Origin: Clostridiales bacterium | GTDB lineage: Bacteria > Bacillota > Clostridia > Peptostreptococcales > Anaerovoracaceae | DNA: 6,706 bases | Assembly: GCA_009785435.1 (NCBI GenBank) | Contig: WQWG01000040.1 | Span: forward strand, 1-6,706 | Direction: 5' to 3' | Shown: positions 1 through 5,958 of the stretch, one piece after another | Position numbering within the stretch: the stretch's first letter is position 1 | How the letters are laid out: each line of letters starts with the position of its first letter | Translations under genes and position numbers: made by a program | The notes under the pieces: model-generated | What the model was told of the DNA's origin: nothing | The model's input: only the letters and a program-made list of their open reading frames with translations | Databases searched by the model: none

Positions 1-760
1 CGGAGAAGAATCGGTTCCCGGCGGTGCGCAGGAGATTGTCAAATCCGGCGTTCTGGATGATGTACAAGCTTTTTACGCTTCCCATGTGTTTCCGGATGCC
101 CCTCCCGGCATTCTAAAATGCTCTCCCGGTACGATGACCGCAAATACGGACGTTTTTCAGATTAAAATTCTAGGCAAAGGCACCCATGGCGCACAGCCCG
201 AAAAAGGCATTGACTCGCTATTGATTGGTACTGAAATCGTGCAAGCGATCAACTTTATCGTCCCAAGATATGTTTCGGCATTCGCGAACGCCGTGATCAC
301 CGTTGGGTGTTTCCATGCGGGGACTGCGGCGAATATCGTTCCGCACACGGCTGACATCACAGGAACTGTGCGCACGATGGATCCTACGGTCAGGGATTTC
401 ATTGAACAAAAGATAAGCGATATGGCAAACGGCATTTGCGCCGCGTATGGTGCCACATGCGAATTTCAGTATGAGCGCGGTTATGCGTCTGTCGTGAATG
501 ACGAACCATTGTGTGAAGCGTTCAAAAAGGCAGCCCTTGAAATGCTGCCTGAGATCAACATCGTTGACATGAAACCCTTTATGGGTGGAGAGGATTTCTC
601 TGCTTACCAACAGATCGCCCCATCGCTATTCGTCAGCATCGGCGCGGCTCCCACGTCCGGCGAATCGTTTGTGAACCATCACCCCAAGTTCTATATCAAT
701 GAGGATGCATTTCCGATCGGCACAGCGCTTTACATCGCATTCGCGACGGGTATCGAATAA
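1..760 (+). CDS. M20-family metallo-amidohydrolase (hippurate/N-acyl-amino-acid hydrolase type), C-terminal part
   Basis: The gene is open from the left edge; the first whole codon is at position 2 and the stop is TAA at 758-760, leaving 252 residues. The visible protein starts at the M20 catalytic pair: Glu2-Glu3 in GEESVPGGA, where the family has a general-base Glu followed by a metal-ligand Glu. A family-typical His follows in SHVFPD (His28). The lid/dimerisation domain occupies roughly residues 55-155, with GKGTHGAQP and a GTAANIVP stretch. The C-terminal catalytic part holds MGGEDFSAY and HHPKFYINEDA. Family enzymes of about 390 residues use two metal ions to hydrolyse amide bonds of N-acylated amino acids or peptides in the cytoplasm. 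The acyl substrate cannot be told from sequence. About 140 N-terminal residues, with the first metal ligands, lie outside the window. An in-frame GTG at 86 is internal, not a start. This is the only plus-strand gene and it converges on the AlkZ-related gene. Confidence 0.93.
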   Translation, partial: GEESVPGGAQEIVKSGVLDDVQAFYASHVFPDAPPGILKCSPGTMTANTDVFQIKILGKGTHGAQPEKGIDSLLIGTEIVQAINFIVPRYVSAFANAVITVGCFHAGTAANIVPHTADITGTVRTMDPTVRDFIEQKISDMANGICAAYGATCEFQYERGYASVVNDEPLCEAFKKAALEMLPEINIVDMKPFMGGEDFSAYQQIAPSLFVSIGAAPTSGESFVNHHPKFYINEDAFPIGTALYIAFATGIE

Positions 761-770
761 ACCACAGTAG

Positions 771-843
771 CTTTCACCAAATCATAGATTTGGGAAAGCC
801 TTGCATAAGGCCTGCTTAGCAAATCGCGGATGCGATTTGAGCA
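771..843. repeat. Three consecutive hairpins between convergent genes
   Basis: Directly after the M20 gene there are three adjacent inverted repeats. The first is 771-798: CTTTC, a bulged A, CCAAATC, loop ATA, then GATTTGG and GAAAG. The second is 798-811: GCCTT, loop GCAT, AAGGC. The third is 820-839: CAAATCGC, loop GGAT, GCGATTTG, with an outer TGCT/AGCA pairing (813-816 with 840-843). None is followed at once by a U run on either strand. They could be an intergenic palindromic repeat element, or structures protecting the 3' ends of the two converging transcripts. The pairing is seen directly; the role is inferred. Confidence 0.6.
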
Positions 844-870
844 GCGCCATTATAAGAAAATGATTTTTCT

Positions 871-1569
871 TTATCCAAGTATAAACTTGGATATTTTTTT
901 GTCTTGCGCAGACGGATTGAGTTTCAATATTTGCTCCCGGATTTTCTCAATCGCCGTTTTCTTCGAGATCCTGTCCGCTTCCTCAAAAACGGCCTCCCCG
1001 AAGAAACGCTCCGTCGTGGTCATCACCGTAGAAGCCCACGCATTATTGCTGACCGCCAGTTTTTCAGACCGAAACTGCTTTCCGCACATGGTCAGATGCA
1101 TTTTCATTTGCAATTCCGTCAAGGCCTTGTCAAAGCTGGACTTGTCCTCTCTTGAGAATCCCGCCATTTGCTTGATGATGTGCGTTGGCAAAGCGCCATT
1201 TCCCTCAACAACATCGTAAATCCGTTTGGCTGCATGACTGATCGTACCATCATCGTACGCTTCGTTAAAGGTCAAACCCTCTCGCCGCGCAGCCAAAAAG
1301 TAGGGATACCACGCTCTTGTGATAAACCCGGTCTTTTTAAAGAACAGCTTGGCATAGGCCACGTCGCTCCGCTCCTCCAAAACACGCATACGCCACTCCC
1401 ACGGATCGGTTTCGGGATCATCGGTATGCCAAGCGATGGGCGTTTCATAAGGCGGTGTCTCGTTCCATCCCCAATCGATGATGGCGTATATGCCATCGGT
1501 GCTGCCTCCGGCCATCGAAAACCCTGCATCTAACAATATTTCAACAAAATCATCGTAACAGCGTACCAT
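871..1569 (-). CDS. AlkZ-related protein (winged-helix DNA-glycosylase-like family)
   Basis: This 232-residue protein resembles the clostridial AlkZ-related family as I remember it. The most telling stretch is WHTDDPETDPWEWRMRVLEE (residues 47-66), followed by AYAKLFFKKTGFITRAWYPYFLAARR (71-96). Residues about 125-165 (GALPTHIIKQMAGF, then ALTELQMKMHLTM) look like the winged-helix part shared with AlkZ/YcaQ proteins. AlkZ-type enzymes remove alkylated bases or unhook DNA crosslinks. Whether this shorter relative has glycosylase activity is unknown, and I cannot identify the catalytic residues with confidence. The ATG at 1569 is preceded by GGAGGG (1574-1579), a strong ribosome binding site at short spacing. 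It is the last gene of the 2542-871 operon, 30 bp after the cysteine-rich gene. Its 3' end is overlaid by a terminator acting on the opposite strand; no clear terminator of its own is seen. Confidence 0.75.
   Translation of the reverse strand: MVRCYDDFVEILLDAGFSMAGGSTDGIYAIIDWGWNETPPYETPIAWHTDDPETDPWEWRMRVLEERSDVAYAKLFFKKTGFITRAWYPYFLAARREGLTFNEAYDDGTISHAAKRIYDVVEGNGALPTHIIKQMAGFSREDKSSFDKALTELQMKMHLTMCGKQFRSEKLAVSNNAWASTVMTTTERFFGEAVFEEADRISKKTAIEKIREQILKLNPSAQDKKISKFILG
872..900 (+). terminator. Rho-independent terminator of the M20 gene
   Basis: A perfect 9-bp stem (872-880 with 885-893, arms TATCCAAGT and ACTTGGATA, loop ATAA) is followed by seven T residues at 894-900 on the plus strand. 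On the minus strand the bases after the stem are A-rich, so it should act only on plus-strand transcripts. It lies within the last codons and stop of the converging AlkZ-related gene. Confidence 0.8.
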
Positions 1570-1599
1570 AAATCCCTCCGCAAAACACGTGCTTAAAAA

Positions 1600-2076
1600 C
1601 TACTTTCTTTCGTCAATCTCATGCTCAACAAACGACTTGATAAACGGCCTGCTTTCTTCTGTCATCAAGAACTCAAAGCAATTGTATCTGCATTTTTGAA
1701 AACGCTTGCCACCGATCATAAAATCATAGCCATCGCATCTCAGGCTGCAAGCGTTGTGAACCAGCTTGTGGCAAATGCCGGCATTTTCGATATGCTCCAC
1801 CATCTCCGGCGGCAAGGCATTCAGAAAATCGGGATATCCGCTGATATGCTCACCATAAATGCGCGTGAGCATGCCCTGCTTTCTGAATAAGAAATTGAGA
1901 AGCGCTCTCGGTGGCTTGCCATACTTGTAAGAAGCCAGAAAGCCGTTTTTCTTTTCTTCAAATGTGACCTTGCAACCATTATCAATCAAGTAGTTGTGCA
2001 GATTTTGAACAAAAGGCTTATTCTCATCATCTACGGTTTCAAAGAATTGCTCAAAGCCGGGTTTTTTCTGTGTCAT
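1600..2076 (-). CDS. Conserved hypothetical cysteine-rich protein
   Basis: This is a 158-residue soluble protein with no signal peptide or membrane segment. It resembles uncharacterised proteins common in clostridial genomes, but I know no assigned function. The C-terminal half carries an ordered set of cysteines: Cys102, Cys110, Cys114, Cys129 and Cys133. They form two CX3C pairs (CSLRC and CRYNC) with His103 and His107 close by, an arrangement that could bind zinc or another metal. The start is ATG at 2076 because a purine-rich site (GAGGGGGG, about 2085-2092) precedes it by about 8 nt. An in-frame extension to 2190 would run through the end of the preceding gene and lacks support. It lies 16 bp after the flavoprotein gene and 30 bp before the AlkZ-related gene, so the three are probably co-transcribed. 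Confidence 0.85.
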   Translation of the reverse strand: MTQKKPGFEQFFETVDDENKPFVQNLHNYLIDNGCKVTFEEKKNGFLASYKYGKPPRALLNFLFRKQGMLTRIYGEHISGYPDFLNALPPEMVEHIENAGICHKLVHNACSLRCDGYDFMIGGKRFQKCRYNCFEFLMTEESRPFIKSFVEHEIDERK

Positions 2077-2092
2077 CAGTGCGTTCCCCCCT

Positions 2093-2542
2093 CTATAATG
2101 GCAAAGTGCCCTTTGCTTCCGTATCATCAGATGCAAAGAATAGATTGTACGTTTCTGTCGTAAAGCGCAAAACAGCCCAATCAGGGTCATTCCAGTCCGC
2201 TTGGTAATGGTCTGTAAGTACCTGTTGCCAGTTTGCCTTTTTTACGTCCGTATCCGTTATCACCTCTACTGTACCCACAAGCGATATATGATATTCGCTC
2301 GATGGCAAGCAAACGCATGCTTTGTTGGATTTAGCAATTCGCTTTGCTTTTACTCCGTCAGCGTCGGACAAAAATGTAATCCAATTGATGCCGTCTGCTT
2401 TTGATATGGTCATCGTCGCACTGGTTGGGTAGCCGTTTTCATCGATCAGTGTCAAAACTGCCCAGCCCTCCATTCCATCACCGATGTAATCCGTTCTGGA
2501 GTTGATAACCTCACTCGCTCTTTTGATGATCTCTTGATTCAT
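2093..2542 (-). CDS. Pyridoxamine 5'-phosphate oxidase-fold flavoprotein (general-stress-protein-26-like)
   Basis: This is a 149-residue protein of the split-barrel FMN-binding family. Features seen: the N-terminal strand pair WAVLTLIDENGYPTSATMTI (27-46); WITFLSDADGVKAKRIAKSNKACVCL (54-79), where the family binds FMN phosphate with Lys/Arg side chains; SLVGTVEVITD (87-97); and the C-terminal DPDWAVLRFTTE (119-130). Such short single-domain members usually bind FMN or F420-like cofactors and are seldom true PdxH enzymes, so the substrate is open. ATG at 2542 is preceded by AAAGGTGG (2549-2556) at suitable spacing. It is the first gene of a three-gene operon. A 24-bp palindrome (2587-2610) and a candidate extended -10 stand immediately upstream, so control by the neighbouring WYL regulator is likely. 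Confidence 0.9.
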   Translation of the reverse strand: MNQEIIKRASEVINSRTDYIGDGMEGWAVLTLIDENGYPTSATMTISKADGINWITFLSDADGVKAKRIAKSNKACVCLPSSEYHISLVGTVEVITDTDVKKANWQQVLTDHYQADWNDPDWAVLRFTTETYNLFFASDDTEAKGTLPL

Positions 2543-2572
2543 AATGTACCACCTTTCGCTTCTTTTTCTTTT

Positions 2573-2581
2573 ATCGTATCA
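2573..2581 (-). promoter_or_regulatory. Candidate extended -10 of the flavoprotein operon
   Basis: On the minus strand TGA-TACGAT gives a TGn extended -10 with a 4/6 match to TATAAT. It would start transcription about 24 nt before the ATG, which fits the ribosome binding site. No convincing -35 stands at 16-18 bp, as expected for an extended -10 or an activator-dependent promoter. The match is weak. Confidence 0.35.
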
Positions 2582-2586
2582 CAGCC

Positions 2587-2610
2587 AACATGACAACTAT
2601 ATGTCATGTT
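2587..2610. promoter_or_regulatory. Operator-like palindrome upstream of the flavoprotein operon
   Basis: A perfect inverted repeat with 9-bp arms, AACATGACA and TGTCATGTT, is separated by ACTATA. It has the same form as the palindrome at 5035-5056 before the WYL regulator gene: core ACAyGACA-N6-TGTCrTGT, 16 of 22 positions identical. It lies five bases upstream of the candidate extended -10. A U-rich run follows only on the plus strand, away from any plus-strand gene, so a protein-binding site is the better reading than a terminator. Confidence 0.65.
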
Positions 2611-2663
2611 TTATAGAAGCATATTTTTTCATACTTCTCAAAGATGTTTTTATCAAAACTCCA

Positions 2664-3980
2664 CTACTGCTCTAAATAACCTTGAATGTTGAACAAGAGA
2701 TACAATGGAATATTAAGCAAGCCATCATCGACTCTCAGATTGGAAAGGGAGGTGCGGATTGCTAACCTTGGATGATACCGATCTCTATACACCCTTAGAC
2801 TTCTTGATTGTAAGTTTTCGCCTGCTTTGACTTCAACAGGGTAAATATCCTTATTGTCTGCAAAGACAAAGTCAACCTCCGCTGTTGCTTCGGAAGTCCA
2901 ATAATAAATATTCCGTATAAAATCCTTTCCTGCAAGCTCCGATAAGACATATTGCTCTGTGAGCGCACCTTTGAATTCCTCGAATATTTTAATGCCATCT
3001 ACGATTGCATCCGGTGGAAGTTCACTCATAACACGAAGCAAACCTACATCAAGATGATACAGCTTAAACGCTTTTAAATCTTCATAAGCTTTCAATGGCA
3101 TTGCGGACTTTGTTATTCTACCAACCTTTCGGAGCAGTCCGCTATCTAAAAGCCACAACATTGCTTCTTCGTAATCCCGTGCCCTTGCGCCCTCACGCAC
3201 CAAACCATAAATGAATTTTTTGTTTTCTTTGGCAAGTTGCGATGGAACGCTGTTCCACAGGTGACGCAGTTTGGGTACAATGTTTTTAGGCGCGTGTTTC
3301 GAAAAGTCGTTTTCATAAGTTTCAAGTATATCACGCTGACGCTTTTCGACCACCAAAAAATCTCGTGTATTGAGCCATGATGCGACTGCTGCAGGCATGC
3401 CGCCTACAACAAAATATAGTTTCAAGTAATCGGCAAATTTTTCGGTCATCACTTGCGGAAGTTCATGTATACCATTGCCTTTGATAAATTCAATGAGCAT
3501 ACTTTCGTCGTTTGCCAATAAAAATTCTTCAAAATTGAATGGTTGTAGCGTTAGATAATCGACTTTACCAACAGGAAACGATGTTCCCTTATGCAGAGCA
3601 ACACCAAGCAACGAACCGGCGCAGCATATGACATACTCCGGTGCGGCTTCAGCAAAATATTTTAACGCAGTTAACGCGCGTGGAATTTCCTGAACCTCGT
3701 CAAATATCAACAGCGTTTTTTGTGGTTCGATTCGTTTACCATGAAGCGCGCCAAGCAAATCGATAATTCTGTGCGGCGATATATCTCCGTCAAAGATTTC
3801 TTTTAGTCCCGGCGCGTTTTCAAAATTAATATACATCACATCGTCAAACGCAGTCCTGCCAAACTCATTCAAAAGCCATGTTTTGCCAACTTGGCGCGCT
3901 CCCTTTAAGATTAAAGGCAAACGATCATGTTTATTTTTCCATTGAATTAACTCATTCATCAAAAGTCTCTTCACAAGCAT
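2664..3980 (-). CDS. AAA+ ATPase with C-terminal DUF4143 region
   Basis: This 438-residue protein has the standard two-part build of the ATPase/DUF4143 family. The P-loop is GARQVGKT (27-34), Walker B is LLIFDEVQE (90-98) and a sensor-1-like CCAGS is at 119-123. DUF4143 includes YFVVGGMPAAV (189-199) and a C-terminal nuclease-like fold with Asp370 in AEVDFVF and Glu383-X-Lys385 in PVEVKAG, matching the D-ExK pattern of PD-(D/E)XK folds. The length is normal for the family. The function is poorly understood; roles in stress, defence or DNA/peptide handling have been suggested, and no substrate can be named. ATG at 3980 is chosen because GGAAAG (3988-3993) precedes it by 7 nt and the protein then begins MLVKRLLMNEL, as relatives do. 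Two upstream GTG codons (3981-3986) are in frame but too close to that site. It has its own strong promoter and stands between the WYL regulator and its presumed target operon. No terminator is evident after it. Confidence 0.93.
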   Translation of the reverse strand: MLVKRLLMNELIQWKNKHDRLPLILKGARQVGKTWLLNEFGRTAFDDVMYINFENAPGLKEIFDGDISPHRIIDLLGALHGKRIEPQKTLLIFDEVQEIPRALTALKYFAEAAPEYVICCAGSLLGVALHKGTSFPVGKVDYLTLQPFNFEEFLLANDESMLIEFIKGNGIHELPQVMTEKFADYLKLYFVVGGMPAAVASWLNTRDFLVVEKRQRDILETYENDFSKHAPKNIVPKLRHLWNSVPSQLAKENKKFIYGLVREGARARDYEEAMLWLLDSGLLRKVGRITKSAMPLKAYEDLKAFKLYHLDVGLLRVMSELPPDAIVDGIKIFEEFKGALTEQYVLSELAGKDFIRNIYYWTSEATAEVDFVFADNKDIYPVEVKAGENLQSRSLRVYRDRYHPRLAIRTSLSNLRVDDGLLNIPLYLLFNIQGYLEQ

Positions 3981-4000
3981 CACCACACTTTCCGAACATA

Positions 4001-4028
4001 ATTATATCATTTCATGCACATTTTTCAA
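4001..4028 (-). promoter_or_regulatory. Sigma-A-type promoter of the ATPase gene
   Basis: On the minus strand: -35 TTGAAA (4023-4028, 5/6), a 16-bp spacer, and -10 TATAAT (4001-4006, 6/6) with an upstream TGA giving an extended -10. The predicted start near 3994 leaves a leader of only about 14 nt that still includes GGAAAG. No palindrome like those at 2587 or 5035 overlaps it, so this gene does not appear to share the WYL-type operator. Confidence 0.75.
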
Positions 4029-4075
4029 AGATAAAAATTCAATATCACACACATAAATCGAACCTTGTTGCATAA

Positions 4076-4978
4076 TCAATCATAACGGGATATCATATTT
4101 TGCGCGATCCCTCGAATTTCCGCTGCTATGTCGGCCGGCTCTAAAACAACGACTTTGTCACCAAATCCAAGTAGCCAACTGATGATGTATGCCCGATTGG
4201 TGAAGCCCATCGCAAAATACAGGCCGTCCTCGGTTTCGTGGTAACAGTCAAGCCCAAACGCATCGATGAGATGATGTTTTTCGGTCTTGTTAAACAAGGC
4301 AACCAATTGTATGTCATCGGTGAGGTGGCTGTTAAAATCACGCTTTTCCGGCGGTATGTCACGCAAGGCAAATTGCTCATCACATAGAGATAATGCCCAT
4401 AATCGAGTCAATTTGAACATTCTCCAATCGTTGCGCTCCAAGCAAAATCCGAACACATACCATGATGTCCATTGAAAAACAACCAAGTAAGGTTCAATGC
4501 GCCGACTGCTTTCGCCCTTGTCGTAATAATAGACAAACCGTATCAGCTTTGCTTCGCGGATCGCTTGCTTGATGATTTCGATTTTTTCGGTCAACTGCCC
4601 TTTGTAATGGGATGCAAGGTCAATGACAACCGGCTCAGATAAGGAAACCACCGCATCGGAGTTCGCGCCAAGCTTGTTCAATGTCCGCTCAATATGCGGT
4701 TGCTCCGACACGCTCCCGATGCCTTTCAGCGCGGCAATGATGCCCGACAATTCCTCCGTGGTCAAAACGCTTTTGTCCAGCTTGAATCCCTCTGCAATGG
4801 AAATGCCACCGCCTGTTCCTTGATACGTAACAATCGGAATCCCTGCTTGACAGAGCGCATCGATATCCCTCCCAATGGTACGTCGATTGACCTCAAATTT
4901 CTCTGCCAAATATGGTGCCGTTACACGGTCGATCTGTAATAAAACAGTAAGTATGCCTAATAAGCGGTCAAGTTTCAT
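4076..4978 (-). CDS. YafY-type HTH/WYL-domain transcription regulator
   Basis: This is a 300-residue DNA-binding regulator. The N-terminal winged HTH covers about residues 1-60, beginning MKLDRLLGILTVLLQ, with the recognition helix near NRRTIGRDIDAL (31-42) and the wing GTGGGISI (54-61). The WYL domain runs from about 135, with RRIEPYLVVFQWTSWYVFGF (159-178); the signature triad reads Trp173-Tyr174-Val175. RMFKLTRL (186-193) follows, and the C-terminal WCX-like end includes WLLGFGDKVVVLEP (268-281). WYL domains are known or suspected to sense ligands such as nucleotides or nucleic acids; the ligand here is unknown. ATG at 4978 is the standard family start; GGGGGA lies about 12 nt upstream, slightly far. 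A palindrome abuts its -10, implying self-regulation, and the same palindrome precedes the flavoprotein operon. Confidence 0.93.
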   Translation of the reverse strand: MKLDRLLGILTVLLQIDRVTAPYLAEKFEVNRRTIGRDIDALCQAGIPIVTYQGTGGGISIAEGFKLDKSVLTTEELSGIIAALKGIGSVSEQPHIERTLNKLGANSDAVVSLSEPVVIDLASHYKGQLTEKIEIIKQAIREAKLIRFVYYYDKGESSRRIEPYLVVFQWTSWYVFGFCLERNDWRMFKLTRLWALSLCDEQFALRDIPPEKRDFNSHLTDDIQLVALFNKTEKHHLIDAFGLDCYHETEDGLYFAMGFTNRAYIISWLLGFGDKVVVLEPADIAAEIRGIAQNMISRYD

Positions 4979-5028
4979 AGCGTTACAATATCCCCCGTAA
5001 GCTTTTTTGAATCAATCTAATTATGTCA

Positions 5029-5037
5029 AGTATAACA
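5029..5037 (-). promoter_or_regulatory. Extended -10 promoter of the WYL regulator gene
   Basis: On the minus strand TGT-TATACT forms an extended -10 (5/6 to TATAAT), giving a start near 5022 and a leader of about 44 nt. CAGACA, 19 bp upstream, is a weak -35. The TGn bases are the last three bases of the palindrome at 5035-5056, so bound protein would sit on the RNA polymerase contact. A perfect TTGACA lies just downstream but has no -10 at proper spacing. Confidence 0.5.
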
Positions 5038-5056
5038 CGACAACATACTGTCGTGT
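5035..5056. promoter_or_regulatory. Operator-like palindrome at the WYL regulator promoter
   Basis: A perfect inverted repeat with 8-bp arms, ACACGACA and TGTCGTGT, is separated by ACATAC. It matches the site at 2587-2610 in arm length, spacer length and 16 of 22 bases. The arm difference (T to C in one arm, A to G in the other) keeps the symmetry, as expected for a binding site of a dimeric protein. It lies between a weak -35 and the -10 of the regulator gene, a position suited to autorepression. Confidence 0.7.
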
Positions 5057-5078
5057 CTGCTTTTCTCTATATTAAAAC

Positions 5079-5117
5079 AAAAAAATCCCGTGAGACTTAT
5101 ATTCGCCTTACGAGATT
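5079..5117 (-). terminator. Rho-independent terminator of the MNT/HEPN operon
   Basis: In the minus-strand RNA an 8-bp stem (5110-5117 with 5084-5091, including one G-U pair) continues after one mismatch into four more pairs. It closes on an 8-nt loop and is followed by seven U residues (5085-5079). On the plus strand the G-U pair becomes a C-A mismatch, so it should act on minus-strand transcripts only. It ends 24 bp after the stop of the 5142-5504 gene. Confidence 0.85.
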
Positions 5118-5141
5118 CGGTTATACCGTTTCATTAACGGC

Positions 5142-5504
5142 CTAATATTTACTCCACTCATGCAAAGATTTCCCGTCTTTGTCTTTCAAATTCTCCCACG
5201 TATTATCACCACCAAAACGCAGAAAAATGCCGAGTTCATTGGGCGATGGGAAGATGATATCTTCCGTGGTCGTATCATCAACAATCTTGTCCGCATGATC
5301 CGCGCGGAGTGCCTTTGCAAATTTCGCTGAAAAATTCAAGGAACCATCCTTGTTCAATTGCGGATCCGGTGTTAATTTCGCACCGGCTTTCAGCACCAGT
5401 TCTTTTCTGCGCTTCCAGAATACTTTCCCGTAACTTCCCCTGTCCGTAAAAACGAACTCGATGTCGCTGATTTCTTCACTCCATTTATGCCGATCTTTCA
5501 TCAT
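5142..5504 (-). CDS. Conserved-looking hypothetical protein
   Basis: I do not recognise this 120-residue protein. It is soluble, rich in charged and aromatic residues, and without signal peptide, membrane segment or cysteine clusters. Distinct stretches are DIEFVFTDRGSYGKVFWKRR (14-33), NKDGSLNFSAKFAKALRADH (51-70) and FPSPNELGIFLRFGGDNTWE (85-104), which look like conserved cores of a small globular domain. ATG at 5504 is chosen because GGAGGG (5514-5519) lies 9-10 nt upstream. An in-frame TTG at 5513 would sit one base from that site and is unlikely; ATG at 5501 is a possible alternative. It starts 37 bp after the HEPN gene with no terminator or clear promoter between, and a strong terminator follows, so it is probably the last gene of the MNT/HEPN operon. 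Its base composition looks less A+T-rich than that pair, so it may be older in this locus than they are. Confidence 0.85.
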   Translation of the reverse strand: MMKDRHKWSEEISDIEFVFTDRGSYGKVFWKRRKELVLKAGAKLTPDPQLNKDGSLNFSAKFAKALRADHADKIVDDTTTEDIIFPSPNELGIFLRFGGDNTWENLKDKDGKSLHEWSKY

Positions 5505-5541
5505 ACAAATCAACCCTCCATAGATCGTAAATCCATATCAA

Positions 5542-5958
5542 CTATCTCGTATATTCAGCAATATGGTTCTTAATGTAATCCGCTACGGCCTCATAAAATA
5601 TTTTCGCGTTATCTACTTGCTCAATTGCTTCATCTTTTGACGCGATATAAAAATCCTCATAATCACTTTTGCCCCTAATTACGCTAGCTTTACCAATAAT
5701 ATCTGAATACTTGTCGTCAAAAATATTTGTTTTGATATATTTTTCTCTAAAGTATGAAATAACGCCGGAATGTCTCTTAAAATCCACACCATCCAATGCT
5801 AAAAGAGCGCGCATAGAATGAAAAATACTATAATACGCCCTATTATTTGCATCTAAATATTTTGAACCTGCGAGGTTATCAAAGGCCGTCAGGTATGTCT
5901 CTTTTGCTTTTTCCAATCTATACTGTGAAAGGTTGATTTTTTTCTTGATATCAGACAT
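5542..5958 (-). CDS. HEPN-domain protein (UPF0332-like), partner of the MNT protein
   Basis: This 138-residue, largely helical protein has the marks of the HEPN/UPF0332 class: an N-terminal helix with YRLEKAKETY (13-22), then NNRAYYSIFHSMRALLALDG (38-57), FKRHSGVISYFREKYIKTN (60-78) and IRGKSDYEDF (94-103). In MNT/HEPN pairs the HEPN member is generally an RNase-like toxin and the MNT member neutralises it, in characterised cases by adding AMP to a tyrosine. The RX4HXY active site of the HepT class is not present at its usual place, so RNase activity is not assured. ATG at 5958 overlaps the end of the MNT gene by 8 bp, and AAGGGG lies about 9 nt upstream inside that gene, indicating coupled translation. 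The A+T content looks higher than in most of the window, which suggests transfer. Confidence 0.88.
   Translation of the reverse strand: MSDIKKKINLSQYRLEKAKETYLTAFDNLAGSKYLDANNRAYYSIFHSMRALLALDGVDFKRHSGVISYFREKYIKTNIFDDKYSDIIGKASVIRGKSDYEDFYIASKDEAIEQVDNAKIFYEAVADYIKNHIAEYTR

Noticed and set aside
218..610. Minus-strand reading frame opposite the M20 gene
   Set aside because: It lies wholly inside a gene with clear M20 motifs; its translation resembles no protein family I know.
830..1219. Plus-strand reading frame of 129 codons opposite the AlkZ-related gene
   Set aside because: It overlaps the array and terminator, has no ribosome binding site, and its translation is low-complexity shadow of the well-supported minus-strand gene.
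2077..2190. In-frame N-terminal extension of the cysteine-rich gene to 2190
   Set aside because: It would overlap the end of the flavoprotein gene by nearly 100 bp, while ATG at 2076 has a good ribosome binding site and a normal 16-bp gap.
2587..2610. The palindrome read as a terminator for the ATPase gene
   Set aside because: On the minus strand it is followed by GGCTG and not by a U run, and its twin at 5035-5056 lies in a promoter.
5023..5028. Perfect TTGACA on the minus strand before the WYL gene as a -35
   Set aside because: No -10-like hexamer lies 16-18 bp downstream; the extended -10 TGT-TATACT immediately upstream is the better promoter element.
5660..5690. HEPN catalytic RX6H from Arg40 to His47
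   Set aside because: The spacing fits RX4-6H, but these residues sit in the structural NRAYYSIFH segment typical of the UPF0332 class, not where the catalytic motif is normally found. The position given is approximate for the motif region.
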